Shown piece after piece: positions 44,472-54,041 of a DNA stretch of 64,000 bases (positions are counted from its first letter, which is position 1; the number at the start of each line of letters is the position of its first letter). The stretch is taken from the NCBI GenBank assembly GCA_030247575.1, contig JAOTRV010000003.1:124001-188000 (forward strand), written 5' to 3'. Below the pieces are notes generated by a model. The model did no database searches. It had not been told where the DNA came from and worked only from the letters and a program-made list of their open reading frames with translations. The position numbers and the translations under genes are program-made. The stretch comes from Sulfuritalea sp. (GTDB lineage Bacteria; Pseudomonadota; Gammaproteobacteria; Burkholderiales; Rhodocyclaceae).

Positions 44472-44929
44472 AGACAGGCCAGCGCGGGTCATTCATGCTC
44501 GAGGCCCTGATGGCGATGGTCATCTTCGCCATCGGCATCCTCGGGCTGATCGGGCTGCAGGGCTCGGGAGTCGCCGCCAACACCGATATCCGCTATCGCA
44601 TCGAGGCCGCGCAACTGGCCGAGCGCATGATGGGAGTCATTCAGGGCGCGGTACGACGCGATTCGCAGGCCAACTTCACCGCCGATCTGGCCTCCTTCAA
44701 CCACAACAGCACCGGCGACCAGTGCATCCTGTCGGGCACGGAATCGGTCAATCCGCTGGTCACGACATGGGTAAACGACATTCGCGAGGCAGCACGGACA
44801 TCGCTGCCCGGCGCGAGCGAACAGATACGCGTCAATACGGCAACCAATCAGGTGCGCATCGTCATTTGCTGGCAACAGCCGGGATTGGACGTCCCCCGCC
44901 GCTTTGTCCTGATGGGAGCCATCAGTTGA
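44462..44929 (+). CDS. pilV: Type IV pilus minor pilin PilV
   Basis: A 155-residue minor pilin. The leader MQLKTGQRG is followed by SFMLEALMAMVIFAIGILGL, with Glu at position 5 of the mature part and Ser instead of Phe/Met at +1. WVNDIREAARTSLPGA and the C-terminal RIVICWQ are typical of PilV. It overlaps fimT by 10 bp, and its stop overlaps the TTG start of pilW. Confidence 0.85.
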   Translation: MQLKTGQRGSFMLEALMAMVIFAIGILGLIGLQGSGVAANTDIRYRIEAAQLAERMMGVIQGAVRRDSQANFTADLASFNHNSTGDQCILSGTESVNPLVTTWVNDIREAARTSLPGASEQIRVNTATNQVRIVICWQQPGLDVPRRFVLMGAIS

Positions 44930-45981
44930 AACCACAACGCGGCTTCACCCTCGTCGAAGTGCTGGTCGGCGTCACGCTGGCGCTGATCGGCATGGTCGTC
45001 ATGTTCCAGGTTCAGGACAACTGGACGCGTCAGAAACAGTCCATTTCCTCGGGGGGGGATTCCCATATCGCCGGCACCGTGGCGACATTTCATCTGGAAC
45101 GGGATCTGCGAAACGCCGGCATGGGATTCGGCAACTCGCCGCGATTGGGCTGCTCGGTCCTGGCCTTCGACAACAATCGAACGGGCGTCAAGACGTTCAA
45201 CTTCCCGCTGGCTCCGGTCCGGATCATTCAGGGAGCTGGCGGCGCTCCCGACGAAATCCACGTGCTGTACGGGAATGCCGAGGCGCCGTCGTCGACCTAT
45301 TCGGTCCTGTCGACGGACGAGACCTTCACCATGCTGCAGAGCCGGGGCGGCCTGGCCCTGGGAGAAGTGGTTGTGGTCGCCACCGCCGTCGGATGCCGGC
45401 TGGCCGAAATATCCGCGAATACCAATGCGGACGGCCAGACCGTGGATCACAATACCTCCGCATACACCCTGGGCGGCGTCTCGATCACCCCGCGTTACAA
45501 CACTTCTGCCGCGCTTGGCGTTACGCCGACCACCGAGGGGAGTATGCACATCCTGGGGCGTGCGCCCCAGCTCAATATCTGGGCAGTGCGCGCCCGCACC
45601 GCGCTGACCAAATACAACGTCCTGAATGCCGAAAGCGCCGGCGATATCGGCGACGGTGTGGTCAATCTGCAGGCCCAGTACGGCCTCGATACCAACGGCG
45701 ATACGATGATCGACACCTGGCAGGATGCCGATCCGGGGACATGGAACCAGATTCGGATGCTTCGCTTCGGCCTGCTGGTTCGTGGCGAGGCCTACGAAAA
45801 GGAAGCCGTAACCACCGCGAACCCGGCCTGGTCGGGAGGCAATTTCACCATGACCAACGTCGATGGCACGACGGATTCCGGCATGACGAATCTGGGCGTG
45901 AATAACTGGCGCAATTACCGCTACAACGTTTTCGAAGTGTCGGTTCCGCTGCGCAACATGATATGGATAAACTCGTGGTGA
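44926..45981 (+). CDS. pilW: Type IV pilus minor pilin PilW
   Basis: A 351-residue PilW-like protein. TTG 44926 (TTGA overlap with the pilV stop, GGGAG upstream) gives a minimal leader KPQRG and cleavage before FTLVEVLVGVTLALIGMV. The body has the family traits HLERDLRNAGMGFG and a C-terminal LRNMIW. The frame is open further upstream but that reads through pilV. Its 3' end overlaps pilX by 19 bp. Confidence 0.85.
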   Translation: MKPQRGFTLVEVLVGVTLALIGMVVMFQVQDNWTRQKQSISSGGDSHIAGTVATFHLERDLRNAGMGFGNSPRLGCSVLAFDNNRTGVKTFNFPLAPVRIIQGAGGAPDEIHVLYGNAEAPSSTYSVLSTDETFTMLQSRGGLALGEVVVVATAVGCRLAEISANTNADGQTVDHNTSAYTLGGVSITPRYNTSAALGVTPTTEGSMHILGRAPQLNIWAVRARTALTKYNVLNAESAGDIGDGVVNLQAQYGLDTNGDTMIDTWQDADPGTWNQIRMLRFGLLVRGEAYEKEAVTTANPAWSGGNFTMTNVDGTTDSGMTNLGVNNWRNYRYNVFEVSVPLRNMIWINSW

Positions 45982-46577
45982 AGCCATTTCAAAAGGGCGT
46001 CGCCCTGATCATTGCGCTGGTCATGCTCACAGCCATGATGATGGCCGGCATTGCCCTGTTCCGGAAAATCAGCGCCGGCTCCATGATCGCGGGCAACCTC
46101 ACCTTCACCTCGTCGGCGATTTCCGCCGCGGAGCAAGGCTCGGAAGCCGGCCGCGCCTGGCTGATGCTGCAGTCGGGTGCTGGGCTCTACGGAACGGCGC
46201 CGGGATATTTTCCGGCCAGTTGTTACACCAACAACACACATGCCACCACGCAGGTCAGCTGCAATGCCGCGGGCGCCCCGGTTTTCGATCCGACCACGTT
46301 CGACTGGGCAAGCTCCTCGAATCTGGCGGCGACGGACGACGGCGCCGGAAACGAGATCCGCTACGTGGTCCATCGCCTTTGCCGCATGGTCGGAGAGCTC
46401 GACAAGATCGGTCAGGAGTGCGTGACTGCCCAGGTCGCCGGCGGCAGCGGCGGAAAAATGAATGTGACATACGGCACGCAGGCGCTCGTCGCCACCATGA
46501 AGCCCTACTATCGAGTCACGACACGGGTCCGGGGGCCTCGCAATTCGCTCGCCTATACTCAGATCACGATGTACTAG
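45963..46577 (+). CDS. pilX: Type IV pilus assembly protein PilX
   Basis: A 204-residue PilX-like protein with the leader KPFQKG before VALIIALVMLTAMMMAGIAL. Unlike the other pilins, residue 5 of the mature part is not Glu (VALII), which is common for PilX. It then has RKISAGSMIAGN and AAEQGSEAGRAWL, as in the family. It lies directly before pilY1, with an 11-bp gap. Confidence 0.82.
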   Translation: MDKLVVKPFQKGVALIIALVMLTAMMMAGIALFRKISAGSMIAGNLTFTSSAISAAEQGSEAGRAWLMLQSGAGLYGTAPGYFPASCYTNNTHATTQVSCNAAGAPVFDPTTFDWASSSNLAATDDGAGNEIRYVVHRLCRMVGELDKIGQECVTAQVAGGSGGKMNVTYGTQALVATMKPYYRVTTRVRGPRNSLAYTQITMY

Positions 46578-46588
46578 GAGTCATCGCC

Positions 46589-49500
46589 ATGAAAACGCTA
46601 TTCAAGAAATCCGCCATCGGTCTGCTGATCGCCTGCCTGCTCCAGGTGCCGTCCCATGGCGCGGTGACCGACATCGCCGACAAGCCGCTGGCATCCACCT
46701 CGTCGGATTCGGTCAAGCCCAACGTCATGTTCATCCTGGACGACTCGGGATCGATGGAGCTGCAGTTCATGCCCGATTCGCTGGACGCAAAGGCCAACAC
46801 GGTCGGAATTCGCAACGGCAAATGCAATACCGTCTATTACAATCCTGCGCTGACCTACGAGACACCGCAAACCGTCGTCGGCACAACCACCAAGACTATC
46901 GAGGACATCAACAGCGCCTCGCCGACAACATTCACTTCGGCCTATGAGGACGGGTTTTATCTGTACACCGGGAGGTCGCTGGGGACCTATCCGCAACGGA
47001 ATCTGGAGACTTCCTTTCGGGCCTTCCAGGACAACATTTTCGGTGTCGGTCGAAGCTATGACACGGATGTTTCCGATCCGGCGCAACCGGCCTACTACTG
47101 GACCTACCTCGGCGCGACGACGCTCGTGCCGGCTACGGGAGACTGCAACAAGGCGCTGACCAGCAGCACCGATTCGACGACCGCGGAAATCTGCACGGAC
47201 AGTTCGCGTTACCCGAATACGATTGCCCCCATCTTTGCCACCTGCGCCGCGGCCGGCAAGACTGCGCTGTGGCGCAAGACCATTGTGACAGGAGCCTCCG
47301 GTCCGGGACTGACGGACGAACGCCAGAACTTCGCCAACTGGTACAGCTATTACCGCCAGCGTCTGACCATGATGAAATCCGCCGCGGGCAAGGCGTTCCT
47401 CGCACTCGGCAACAAGTACCGTGTCGGTTTTGTCACTATCAATCCGAATAACCCGGTCAGTTCCAGCAGATTTCTCAAATTGGCCGAATACACCATCGAT
47501 CAAAAGAAGCTCTGGATTGAAAAGCTCTACCAACAGGATGACAACGGCTCGACGCCCCTGCGGGAAGCGTTGGCTCGGGTCGGACGTTACTACGGCGGCG
47601 TGAGCGACGGCATCAATTCCGGAATGATCACCGACACCACCAATCGAACCGACGATCCGGTCCAGTATTCGTGCCAGCAGAATTTCGCAATTCTGACCAC
47701 CGACGGCTACTGGAACGGCAATGCCGGAGTCAATCTGAGTAGTGGCGGCCTCGGCAACCAGGACGGAGTCTATGGCGCGTTGGGCGCCTCGACGCTTCCG
47801 GCGAGTGAGCAAATCGCCGTGGTGACCTACCCGATCTACGACGGGGCGACCGTCACGCGCACGACCAAAGATGCTTCCAACCTCTATTCCTATTTGAATT
47901 GCCCCCTGCCGCAAGCGCAGCAGAAAGTCATTCAATGGCAGTCGCAGCCCGTGCAAACCGGCAAGCTGGTAACGCAGTTGCAGAAGCGCGATGGAACCCT
48001 GCAAGTGAGGACAGCGAATCTGCAAAGACGCAAATCCACCAACTCCGGCTCGTCGTGGGGAAGCTGGTCGGACCAGAACAGTTGTACCTGGGATACGCAA
48101 GGATCGACGCAATACCAATGCCGGTACCAATCGTGGAGCAGTTGGTCGACAACCAGTTCGTGTATCGCCAATCCCGCAGGTACCGACGCCAGCAATGGCT
48201 CGACATGGAGCGGGGACGCGGTCGGGTGCCAGATCAGCTGGGGGGGGTGGTCCGATACTCCGTCATGCTCGCCGGACACAACCGGTTCGTCCCGCCGCGA
48301 GTGTCAGAACGTAACGGTTTCCGAAACGGCCGGCGTTCCGTGTACTCCGGGAACGGACGGCAGCGGTCAAACCACCACCTGCACCGTGGTACCCACGGGA
48401 CCGTGGACAAACACCGCCGGCGTCTGCACGCCGTCCGCAACGCTTGCTTGCCAGAGCATCGTGGTTACCGACTGGACCAACGTCGCCACTTGCACTGCGT
48501 CCGGTCCGGATGGTGCCGGCCAGGAGACTCTTTGCCAAACGGTCGCCTCGGCAACGCCGGGCAACAAGATCGTGGCGACCACAACCTACACGACGACGAC
48601 GACACAGATGAGCGGCGACGATGTGGTGGGTACACCGACCACGTCCACCAGCACAGGCAGCTTCACTTACGACGCGACCTGCTATGCGGCCCCTCCGGCG
48701 CTACCCTCACCGAACCCGAAGCGTCCGACGGCCGCCGAGCTGCCGGCGCCTCCCGTGGGTTGCGCCGCGTATCCCTGCGTTACCACCTCGGGGGCGTCCG
48801 GCGGCAGTTCGGACACGCTGGCAGATGTCGCTCAATACTACTTTGCGACCGATCTGCGCGCCTGTGACTGGGACACCAAGACCGATGCGCAACGAGTGGC
48901 GACCGGGCAGACCGAAACGGCGTACTGCCTGGCCAGCGGAACCCGCTGCAAGGGAGGCGTCGCCAACGTCAATGTCTGCGAGAACAACGTGCCCAGAGGT
49001 GCGCAAAGCGAATTCCCCAACGAGGACGACAAGGCCCACTGGCAGCACATGACCACCTTCACCATGGGCTTGGGCCTGACCGGGGTGACAGCGTATTCAA
49101 GCGATTACCGGACGGCGAAAACCGGTGACTTCCAGAACATTCGTGACGGCAATGCCAACTGGCCGAATCCCAACAGCACCGAGCCGGCAAAACTCGACGA
49201 TCTCTGGCACGCCGCAGTGAATGGCCGCGGCCTCTACTTCAGTGCCTCCAACCCGCAGGATGTCGCAACCGGTCTTTCTAGTGCGCTTGCCGGCATCAAT
49301 GACCGGGTCGGTTCGGCGGCGGCGGCGGCGACCTCCAACCTGGAGCCGGTCTCCGGCGACAACTATGCCTTCACGGCAAAATACACCACGGGCATATGGA
49401 CGGGGGACCTCGAGGCCCGGGAAATAGACCTGGACGAGGGAACGGTTTCAAAGACAGCCATATGGTCGGCGGCGGAGGAGCTGGCGAAAAAGACCAAGGA

Positions 49501-51256
49501 CGCCTGCGACACGCGCGTCATCAAACTGTTCCGCAGCGGGGCCACCAACAACCTCGTGAACTTCACCTGGAACACCTTCACCTGCGATGCTTCGGGCGTT
49601 CCCACCGGCTTGGCGTCGACAGAGCTCAATGCCGCCGAAAAGGCCCACTTTGGCGCCGCCAAGATAGCCACCCTCGATCAGTACACGACCATGACCGACG
49701 GCAGCGGCGGCACGGTCAACCAACCGGCACTGGCAGCCGACGCCAATCTGGTGAACTTCATCCGCGGGCAGCGGGGATACGAAGGTTACGTGACTAACAC
49801 CAATCAGGTGTATCGCCAGCGTAGCGCGGTGCTCGGCGATATCGTCAATGCGCAGCCGGTCTTCGTGCGCAAGCCGTTTGCGCAATACACGGAAGCCGGC
49901 TACGCGGACTTCAAGACCGCCAATGCCGCGCGGGCGCCTGTGGTCTACGCCGCGGCCAATGACGGCATGCTGCATGCCTTCGATGCCGATCCCGCCAGCG
50001 GCGCCGAACTGTGGGCCTTCATGCCGACCTTCTCGCTGCCGGACTTGGCCCATCTTGCCAATACGGACTATCCGACCAACCATCACTACTTCACCGACGG
50101 CACGCCGGTCGTTGCCGACATTTACGATGACGCCGACGCGACGCCGCAGTGGAAGACCATCCTGGTTGCGGGGCTTAACAAGGGCGGCAAGGGCTACTAC
50201 GCCCTCGACATCACGAACCCGGCCAACCCCAAGGCCCTTTGGGAATTTACCGATTCCGACATGGGCTATACCTTCGGCAATCCGATGGTCGTCAAGCTGA
50301 AGGATGGCCGCTGGGTCGTCATCGTCACGTCGGGCCTGAACAACGCGGACGGCAAGGGCTACCTCTATGTTTTGAGGGTGGGGACCGCCGAGGTTCTGTA
50401 CAAGATCGCCACGACCGCGGGATCGGCAGCAACGCCGTCCGGCCTGACCAAGATCACCGGCTGGGCGGTCGGCGATCCGATCATCGACAACACCGTCAAT
50501 CATATCTATGGCGTCGACATACTCGGCAACATCTGGCGCTTCGACGTCAATGACCTTCCGGCGCTGACGCCGGAAGGCCGCGAGGCGACACTGCTGGCCA
50601 CGGCCAAGGACGCCGGCGGCACGCCGCAACCTATCACCATCCGCCCGGAACTCGGGCAGGTGGGGCCGGATATCGTTGTCTATGTCGGCACCGGGAAATA
50701 TCTGGGCGACTCCGACCCCGCAACGACCCAGGTGCAGAGCGTCTATGCCATCAAAGATGTCATGGCAGCGCCCGCCGCCACCGGGGCGCCGGTCATCGCG
50801 GACCTGCGGGCGACGCTGACCAAGCAGACCATCACGCAAACCGGTTCGGGCCTGGCGGCCGTGCGCGACGTGCTGGGTTGCGCGGTCGCCAGCGATGGCT
50901 GGTATGTCGATCTCCCGGATACCGGCGAGCGCGTCAACGTGGACATGAAACTGCAATTGGGGTCGCTGGTCGTCGGCTCCAATGTGCCGATCCCCGGGGC
51001 TTGTCGCGTCGGCGGCTATAGCTGGCTGAACTATTTTGGCGCCTCCAACGGCTGCGCGGTAAATAGCAGTGACACCCGAGTCGGACAGCGACTTTCCGAT
51101 TCGCTCGTAGTCGGCTTGAACGTCATCCGCCTCCCCTCGGGGAAGACAGTGGTCGTCGCCACGACCTCCGACGCGAAGCAGCCGACCTTGAACCCGCCAT
51201 TCAGCGTGGGGAACCCGGAAGGGCGCCGCCTGACGTGGCGGGAAATCATTCCTTAG
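46589..51256 (+). CDS. pilY1: PilY1-type pilus tip adhesin
   Basis: A 1555-residue secreted protein. It has a signal peptide (AIGLLIACLLQVPSHGA), a von Willebrand A-like N-terminal domain with the MIDAS motif DDSGSM, and a C-terminal PilY beta-propeller (about residues 1085-1480: YAAANDGMLHAFDAD, KGYYALDITNP). Between them, about residues 480-660, lies an unusual Trp/Cys-rich stretch (WGSWSDQNSC, WSSWSTTSSC, WGGWSDTPSC, WTNVATC), reminiscent of thrombospondin type 1 repeats. It works with the minor pilins at the pilus tip in assembly, adhesion and surface sensing. ATG 46589 has GGAG upstream. Confidence 0.9.
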   Translation: MKTLFKKSAIGLLIACLLQVPSHGAVTDIADKPLASTSSDSVKPNVMFILDDSGSMELQFMPDSLDAKANTVGIRNGKCNTVYYNPALTYETPQTVVGTTTKTIEDINSASPTTFTSAYEDGFYLYTGRSLGTYPQRNLETSFRAFQDNIFGVGRSYDTDVSDPAQPAYYWTYLGATTLVPATGDCNKALTSSTDSTTAEICTDSSRYPNTIAPIFATCAAAGKTALWRKTIVTGASGPGLTDERQNFANWYSYYRQRLTMMKSAAGKAFLALGNKYRVGFVTINPNNPVSSSRFLKLAEYTIDQKKLWIEKLYQQDDNGSTPLREALARVGRYYGGVSDGINSGMITDTTNRTDDPVQYSCQQNFAILTTDGYWNGNAGVNLSSGGLGNQDGVYGALGASTLPASEQIAVVTYPIYDGATVTRTTKDASNLYSYLNCPLPQAQQKVIQWQSQPVQTGKLVTQLQKRDGTLQVRTANLQRRKSTNSGSSWGSWSDQNSCTWDTQGSTQYQCRYQSWSSWSTTSSCIANPAGTDASNGSTWSGDAVGCQISWGGWSDTPSCSPDTTGSSRRECQNVTVSETAGVPCTPGTDGSGQTTTCTVVPTGPWTNTAGVCTPSATLACQSIVVTDWTNVATCTASGPDGAGQETLCQTVASATPGNKIVATTTYTTTTTQMSGDDVVGTPTTSTSTGSFTYDATCYAAPPALPSPNPKRPTAAELPAPPVGCAAYPCVTTSGASGGSSDTLADVAQYYFATDLRACDWDTKTDAQRVATGQTETAYCLASGTRCKGGVANVNVCENNVPRGAQSEFPNEDDKAHWQHMTTFTMGLGLTGVTAYSSDYRTAKTGDFQNIRDGNANWPNPNSTEPAKLDDLWHAAVNGRGLYFSASNPQDVATGLSSALAGINDRVGSAAAAATSNLEPVSGDNYAFTAKYTTGIWTGDLEAREIDLDEGTVSKTAIWSAAEELAKKTKDACDTRVIKLFRSGATNNLVNFTWNTFTCDASGVPTGLASTELNAAEKAHFGAAKIATLDQYTTMTDGSGGTVNQPALAADANLVNFIRGQRGYEGYVTNTNQVYRQRSAVLGDIVNAQPVFVRKPFAQYTEAGYADFKTANAARAPVVYAAANDGMLHAFDADPASGAELWAFMPTFSLPDLAHLANTDYPTNHHYFTDGTPVVADIYDDADATPQWKTILVAGLNKGGKGYYALDITNPANPKALWEFTDSDMGYTFGNPMVVKLKDGRWVVIVTSGLNNADGKGYLYVLRVGTAEVLYKIATTAGSAATPSGLTKITGWAVGDPIIDNTVNHIYGVDILGNIWRFDVNDLPALTPEGREATLLATAKDAGGTPQPITIRPELGQVGPDIVVYVGTGKYLGDSDPATTQVQSVYAIKDVMAAPAATGAPVIADLRATLTKQTITQTGSGLAAVRDVLGCAVASDGWYVDLPDTGERVNVDMKLQLGSLVVGSNVPIPGACRVGGYSWLNYFGASNGCAVNSSDTRVGQRLSDSLVVGLNVIRLPSGKTVVVATTSDAKQPTLNPPFSVGNPEGRRLTWREIIP

Positions 51257-51864
51257 CCGGGGCGCTGCTTGCATCCCTCTGCCTGCATGCAGCGGTAATG
51301 GTGGCGCCCGTCGGCGATGGGCGCCATTCTTTCCGTTCCGCGCCTCGCATGCTCGAGGCTACCCTGGTCGGACAGGCTGTCTCTCTCCCCGAAAGCGATG
51401 CCGCGCCGTTCTCATCGGCATCGGTGGAACGGCCGGCACGAGGCGACAGCGAGGCCGCGAGCGGCGACCCGGTGTCCGACGTGCCTCGGGACGATTCCGG
51501 CGCCGCCACAGGATCGGGATGGCTGCCGCTGCCCGCAATGCCGAAGCGGGTCCCGGTTTACTTCACGGCCCGCGAACTGCATCGGCGCCCCTCGCCCATC
51601 GGCACCGTGCTGCAGGAGGAGGCCGGCCGAATCTATCCCGACTCGACCACACGCCTGCGCCTGCTGATCAGCGAACAAGGCCAGGTCGACCATGCCGAGA
51701 TTCTCTCGACCACGGACCCGCGCTTCGCCGGGGAAGCCTTGCGGGCATTCGCCCGGGCCCGCTACATTCCCGGCGCGCTTGCCGGGCGCCGAGTGAAAAG
51801 CGAGTTGCGGCTCGAGGTTACGGCGAGCAATGCAATCGGGATGGCGATCCGGCAGGAAGATTGA
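51235..51864 (+). CDS. TonB-like energy transducer protein
   Basis: A 209-residue protein: short N-terminal hydrophobic segment (GALLASLCLHAAVMVAP), Ser/Asp-rich linker and a C-terminal TonB-type domain (about 120-200; TRLRLLISEQGQVDHAEIL, ARYIPGALAGRRVKSEL). GTG 51235 overlaps the pilY1 end by 22 bp. There are no ExbB/ExbD genes and the PXP-repeat linker of classical TonB is missing, so it may be a specialised transducer or a periplasmic scaffold. Position behind pilY1 suggests a pilus-linked role (inference). Confidence 0.65.
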   Translation: MAGNHSLAGALLASLCLHAAVMVAPVGDGRHSFRSAPRMLEATLVGQAVSLPESDAAPFSSASVERPARGDSEAASGDPVSDVPRDDSGAATGSGWLPLPAMPKRVPVYFTARELHRRPSPIGTVLQEEAGRIYPDSTTRLRLLISEQGQVDHAEILSTTDPRFAGEALRAFARARYIPGALAGRRVKSELRLEVTASNAIGMAIRQED

Positions 51865-51951
51865 CAAGTCGCGGTGCCGGACTCCCGGCGCTCAAGCGAT
51901 CATAAAAATTCTGGATTTGCGGTCGCCGCCCGCTTCGCTATGCTGGCAGGC

Positions 51952-53412
51952 ATGTCGCAATGGCTGACCCTTTCCCGCGCCGCGCATCTGCTCGGCATCT
52001 CGCGCGTCACCCTGCAAAAGCGCATCCGCGACGGCGAGTTGCGCTCCTTCGACGGCATGGTGGCGGCCGACGATCTGCAGCGGACCTGGCCGGAACTGAA
52101 CCTCGAGGATTCGGGCAGTTTCGAAAAGACGCGGGCGATTCGCGAGGACGCATTCGCCCGGCGCTTGCGCGAGCGCGTCTTGCCGACGCAGGAGGCGCTC
52201 GCCCAGCGCCTGTTCGCGCAGGGGCAGGAACTCGCCGAATTGCAGCGGACGCTGACCCGCTACCACACGCTGTTCGAGGCCCTGCGCGCGCGCCTCGGCG
52301 TCGTGCCGGCACCCACGGCGGACGAGCTCGCGCGCCTGCTCGACGAGGGCCTGGCATCGGCGCTGGCGGCGCCGGCGCCCCCGGCCGACGTGGCGGCGCT
52401 CGATGCTATGCTGCGCATCATGTCGGCGCACGTTACGGTCAAGCCATCGGGTCGCGAATTCTTCGTCGAAGGTTCGGAGACGCTGCTGAAAGCGGCGCTG
52501 CGCGCTGGGCTGGCGCCCAACTATGGCTGCGGCAACGGTGTGTGCGGCTTGTGCAAGGCGCGCGTAGTGAGCGGCGAGGCCCGTGCCGTCGCAGCGTTCG
52601 ACTACCGCTTTTCGGAAGCCGAGAAAGCGCAGAACCACGTGCTGATGTGCGCGTGTACTGCGCACAGTTCCGATGTCGTACTGGAGCTGCTCGAAGCGGA
52701 TGTTCCCGCGGATGTTCCCGAGCAGCGCGTCGTCGCCAAGGTGCGCAAGGTCGAGGCGCTGAACGGCGAGGTGATGCGCCTGCATTTGCAAACGCCGCGC
52801 AGCAACCGCCTGCGCTTTCTCGCCGGTCAGCGGGTCACCCTCGGCGTCACCGGGCTGGCCGGAGGCAGCGACCTTCATGCCGAATACCCGGTGGCGAGTT
52901 GTCCCTGTGACGACCGCAACCTGATTTTTCATCTCTGTCGCACGGATCGCCGTCTCGCCAGCGCCGACTTTTCTCAAGCCGTACTCGATGGTCGGATCAA
53001 GGCGGGCGACGACGTTTCCGTATGGGGGCCGTGGGGCAGTTTTGTGCTGGAGAAGGACTCGGCCCGACCCTTGGTGTTCATCGCCATCGACGAGGGTTTC
53101 GCGCCGATCAACAGCCTGATCGAGCACGCCATCGCCGTGGATGCCGCCGAGTCGATCATGCTCTACTGGGCGAGTTCCCGGCCGGGCGGTCAGTATCTGC
53201 CCAACCAGTGCCGCGCCTGGGACGAGGCGCTCGACGAGTTCAGCTACCGGCCGCTGGCGCTCGATGACCTGGCGGCGGCCCTGGCGGCGAACACGGCCTT
53301 GCCGGCGAGCGGCGTCTACCTTGCCGGCGCCGCGGAGCGGGTGGAGCCGCTGGCAAAATCCCTGCTGGCGGCCGGCATGCCGCCGCAACAACTGCATATC
53401 GAGGCACTATGA
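51952..53412 (+). CDS. Helix-turn-helix / 2Fe-2S ferredoxin / flavin reductase fusion
   Basis: A 486-residue protein with an unusual order of domains. Residues 1-45 look like an excisionase or MerR-type helix-turn-helix (LTLSRAAHLLGISRVTLQKRIRDGEL), then a helical region (about 50-150). Residues 155-245 form a plant-type 2Fe-2S ferredoxin (Cys193, Cys198, Cys201 in CGNGVCGLC; then Cys233 or Cys235), followed by FAD- and NAD(P)H-binding reductase domains. It could be a redox-responsive DNA-binding protein or a reductase with a protein-binding head. ATG 51952. Its stop overlaps the next gene by 4 bp. Confidence 0.8.
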   Translation: MSQWLTLSRAAHLLGISRVTLQKRIRDGELRSFDGMVAADDLQRTWPELNLEDSGSFEKTRAIREDAFARRLRERVLPTQEALAQRLFAQGQELAELQRTLTRYHTLFEALRARLGVVPAPTADELARLLDEGLASALAAPAPPADVAALDAMLRIMSAHVTVKPSGREFFVEGSETLLKAALRAGLAPNYGCGNGVCGLCKARVVSGEARAVAAFDYRFSEAEKAQNHVLMCACTAHSSDVVLELLEADVPADVPEQRVVAKVRKVEALNGEVMRLHLQTPRSNRLRFLAGQRVTLGVTGLAGGSDLHAEYPVASCPCDDRNLIFHLCRTDRRLASADFSQAVLDGRIKAGDDVSVWGPWGSFVLEKDSARPLVFIAIDEGFAPINSLIEHAIAVDAAESIMLYWASSRPGGQYLPNQCRAWDEALDEFSYRPLALDDLAAALAANTALPASGVYLAGAAERVEPLAKSLLAAGMPPQQLHIEAL

Positions 53413-53798
53413 CATCACGACGGATCACCATGACCCCTGCGCAACGCATCATCCCCATCAAGCCGCAAGGCGTCGATCCCGAACTCGATGCCTGTTCCTC
53501 GGCCGAGCCGTTTGCCCTGATGGTGCTCGGCGACAGCATGGAGCCCGAGTTCGTCGAAGGCGAGATCATCCTGATCGAACCCGAAGGACTGGCCACCGAC
53601 GGCTCTTTCGTCCTTGCCCGCCTCGCTGACGAATGGATCTTCCGCCAGTTGGTGAAGCATGATGCGGGCTGGCGCTTGCAGGCCTTGAACGCGGCCTATC
53701 CCGCTGCGGATATTTCCGACCTCGACGCGGTCAAAGGGGTCATCATCCAGAAATCGAAACCCGGCCGTCGCAAGGCGACCAAGCGTTACGTGGAGTAA
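53409..53798 (+). CDS. S24-fold (LexA/UmuD-like) protein, probably protease-inactive
   Basis: A 129-residue protein with the S24 peptidase fold: LGDSMEPEF has the catalytic-type Ser43, then EGEIILIEPEG and the strand DEWIFRQLVK. In LexA the second catalytic residue is a Lys at the position that here reads Arg (VKRL against FRQL), so self-cleavage is doubtful. There is no DNA-binding domain. It is coupled (ATGA) to the upstream ferredoxin-reductase fusion, which does have a helix-turn-helix, so the two together could form a split regulator (inference). ATG 53430 is an alternative start. Confidence 0.7.
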   Translation: MTSRRITMTPAQRIIPIKPQGVDPELDACSSAEPFALMVLGDSMEPEFVEGEIILIEPEGLATDGSFVLARLADEWIFRQLVKHDAGWRLQALNAAYPAADISDLDAVKGVIIQKSKPGRRKATKRYVE

Positions 53799-53803
53799 GC
53801 CAG

Positions 53804-54037
53804 ATGCCGTACTACATCTATCGCGTCACCTCACTCGGTCCGGTTCCGCGGCTCGAAAAGATCGCCCAGTTCGAAGTTTTCAAGGACGCGTCGCAGGAGG
53901 CCAAGCGCCTGCGTCGCGAATCGGATCTCGGCAGCGGACAGACAATTAAGACCATCTTCGCCGAGACGGAATTGCAGGCCGAAGACCTGCTGAGCCAGCC
54001 ACCCCGGGAAGAACCGATGACGGGGGAGGACTACTAG
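53804..54037 (+). CDS. Conserved hypothetical protein, 77 aa
   Basis: A small soluble protein beginning MPYYIYRVTSLGPVPRLEKI, with a charged helix (KDASQEAKRLRRESD) and an acidic C-terminus. It lies 5 bp after the S24-fold gene and 4 bp before the next gene, so it belongs to the same operon. The spacing and consistent GC-rich codon use support a real gene. No family recognised. Confidence 0.65.
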   Translation: MPYYIYRVTSLGPVPRLEKIAQFEVFKDASQEAKRLRRESDLGSGQTIKTIFAETELQAEDLLSQPPREEPMTGEDY

Positions 54038-54041
54038 ACCC

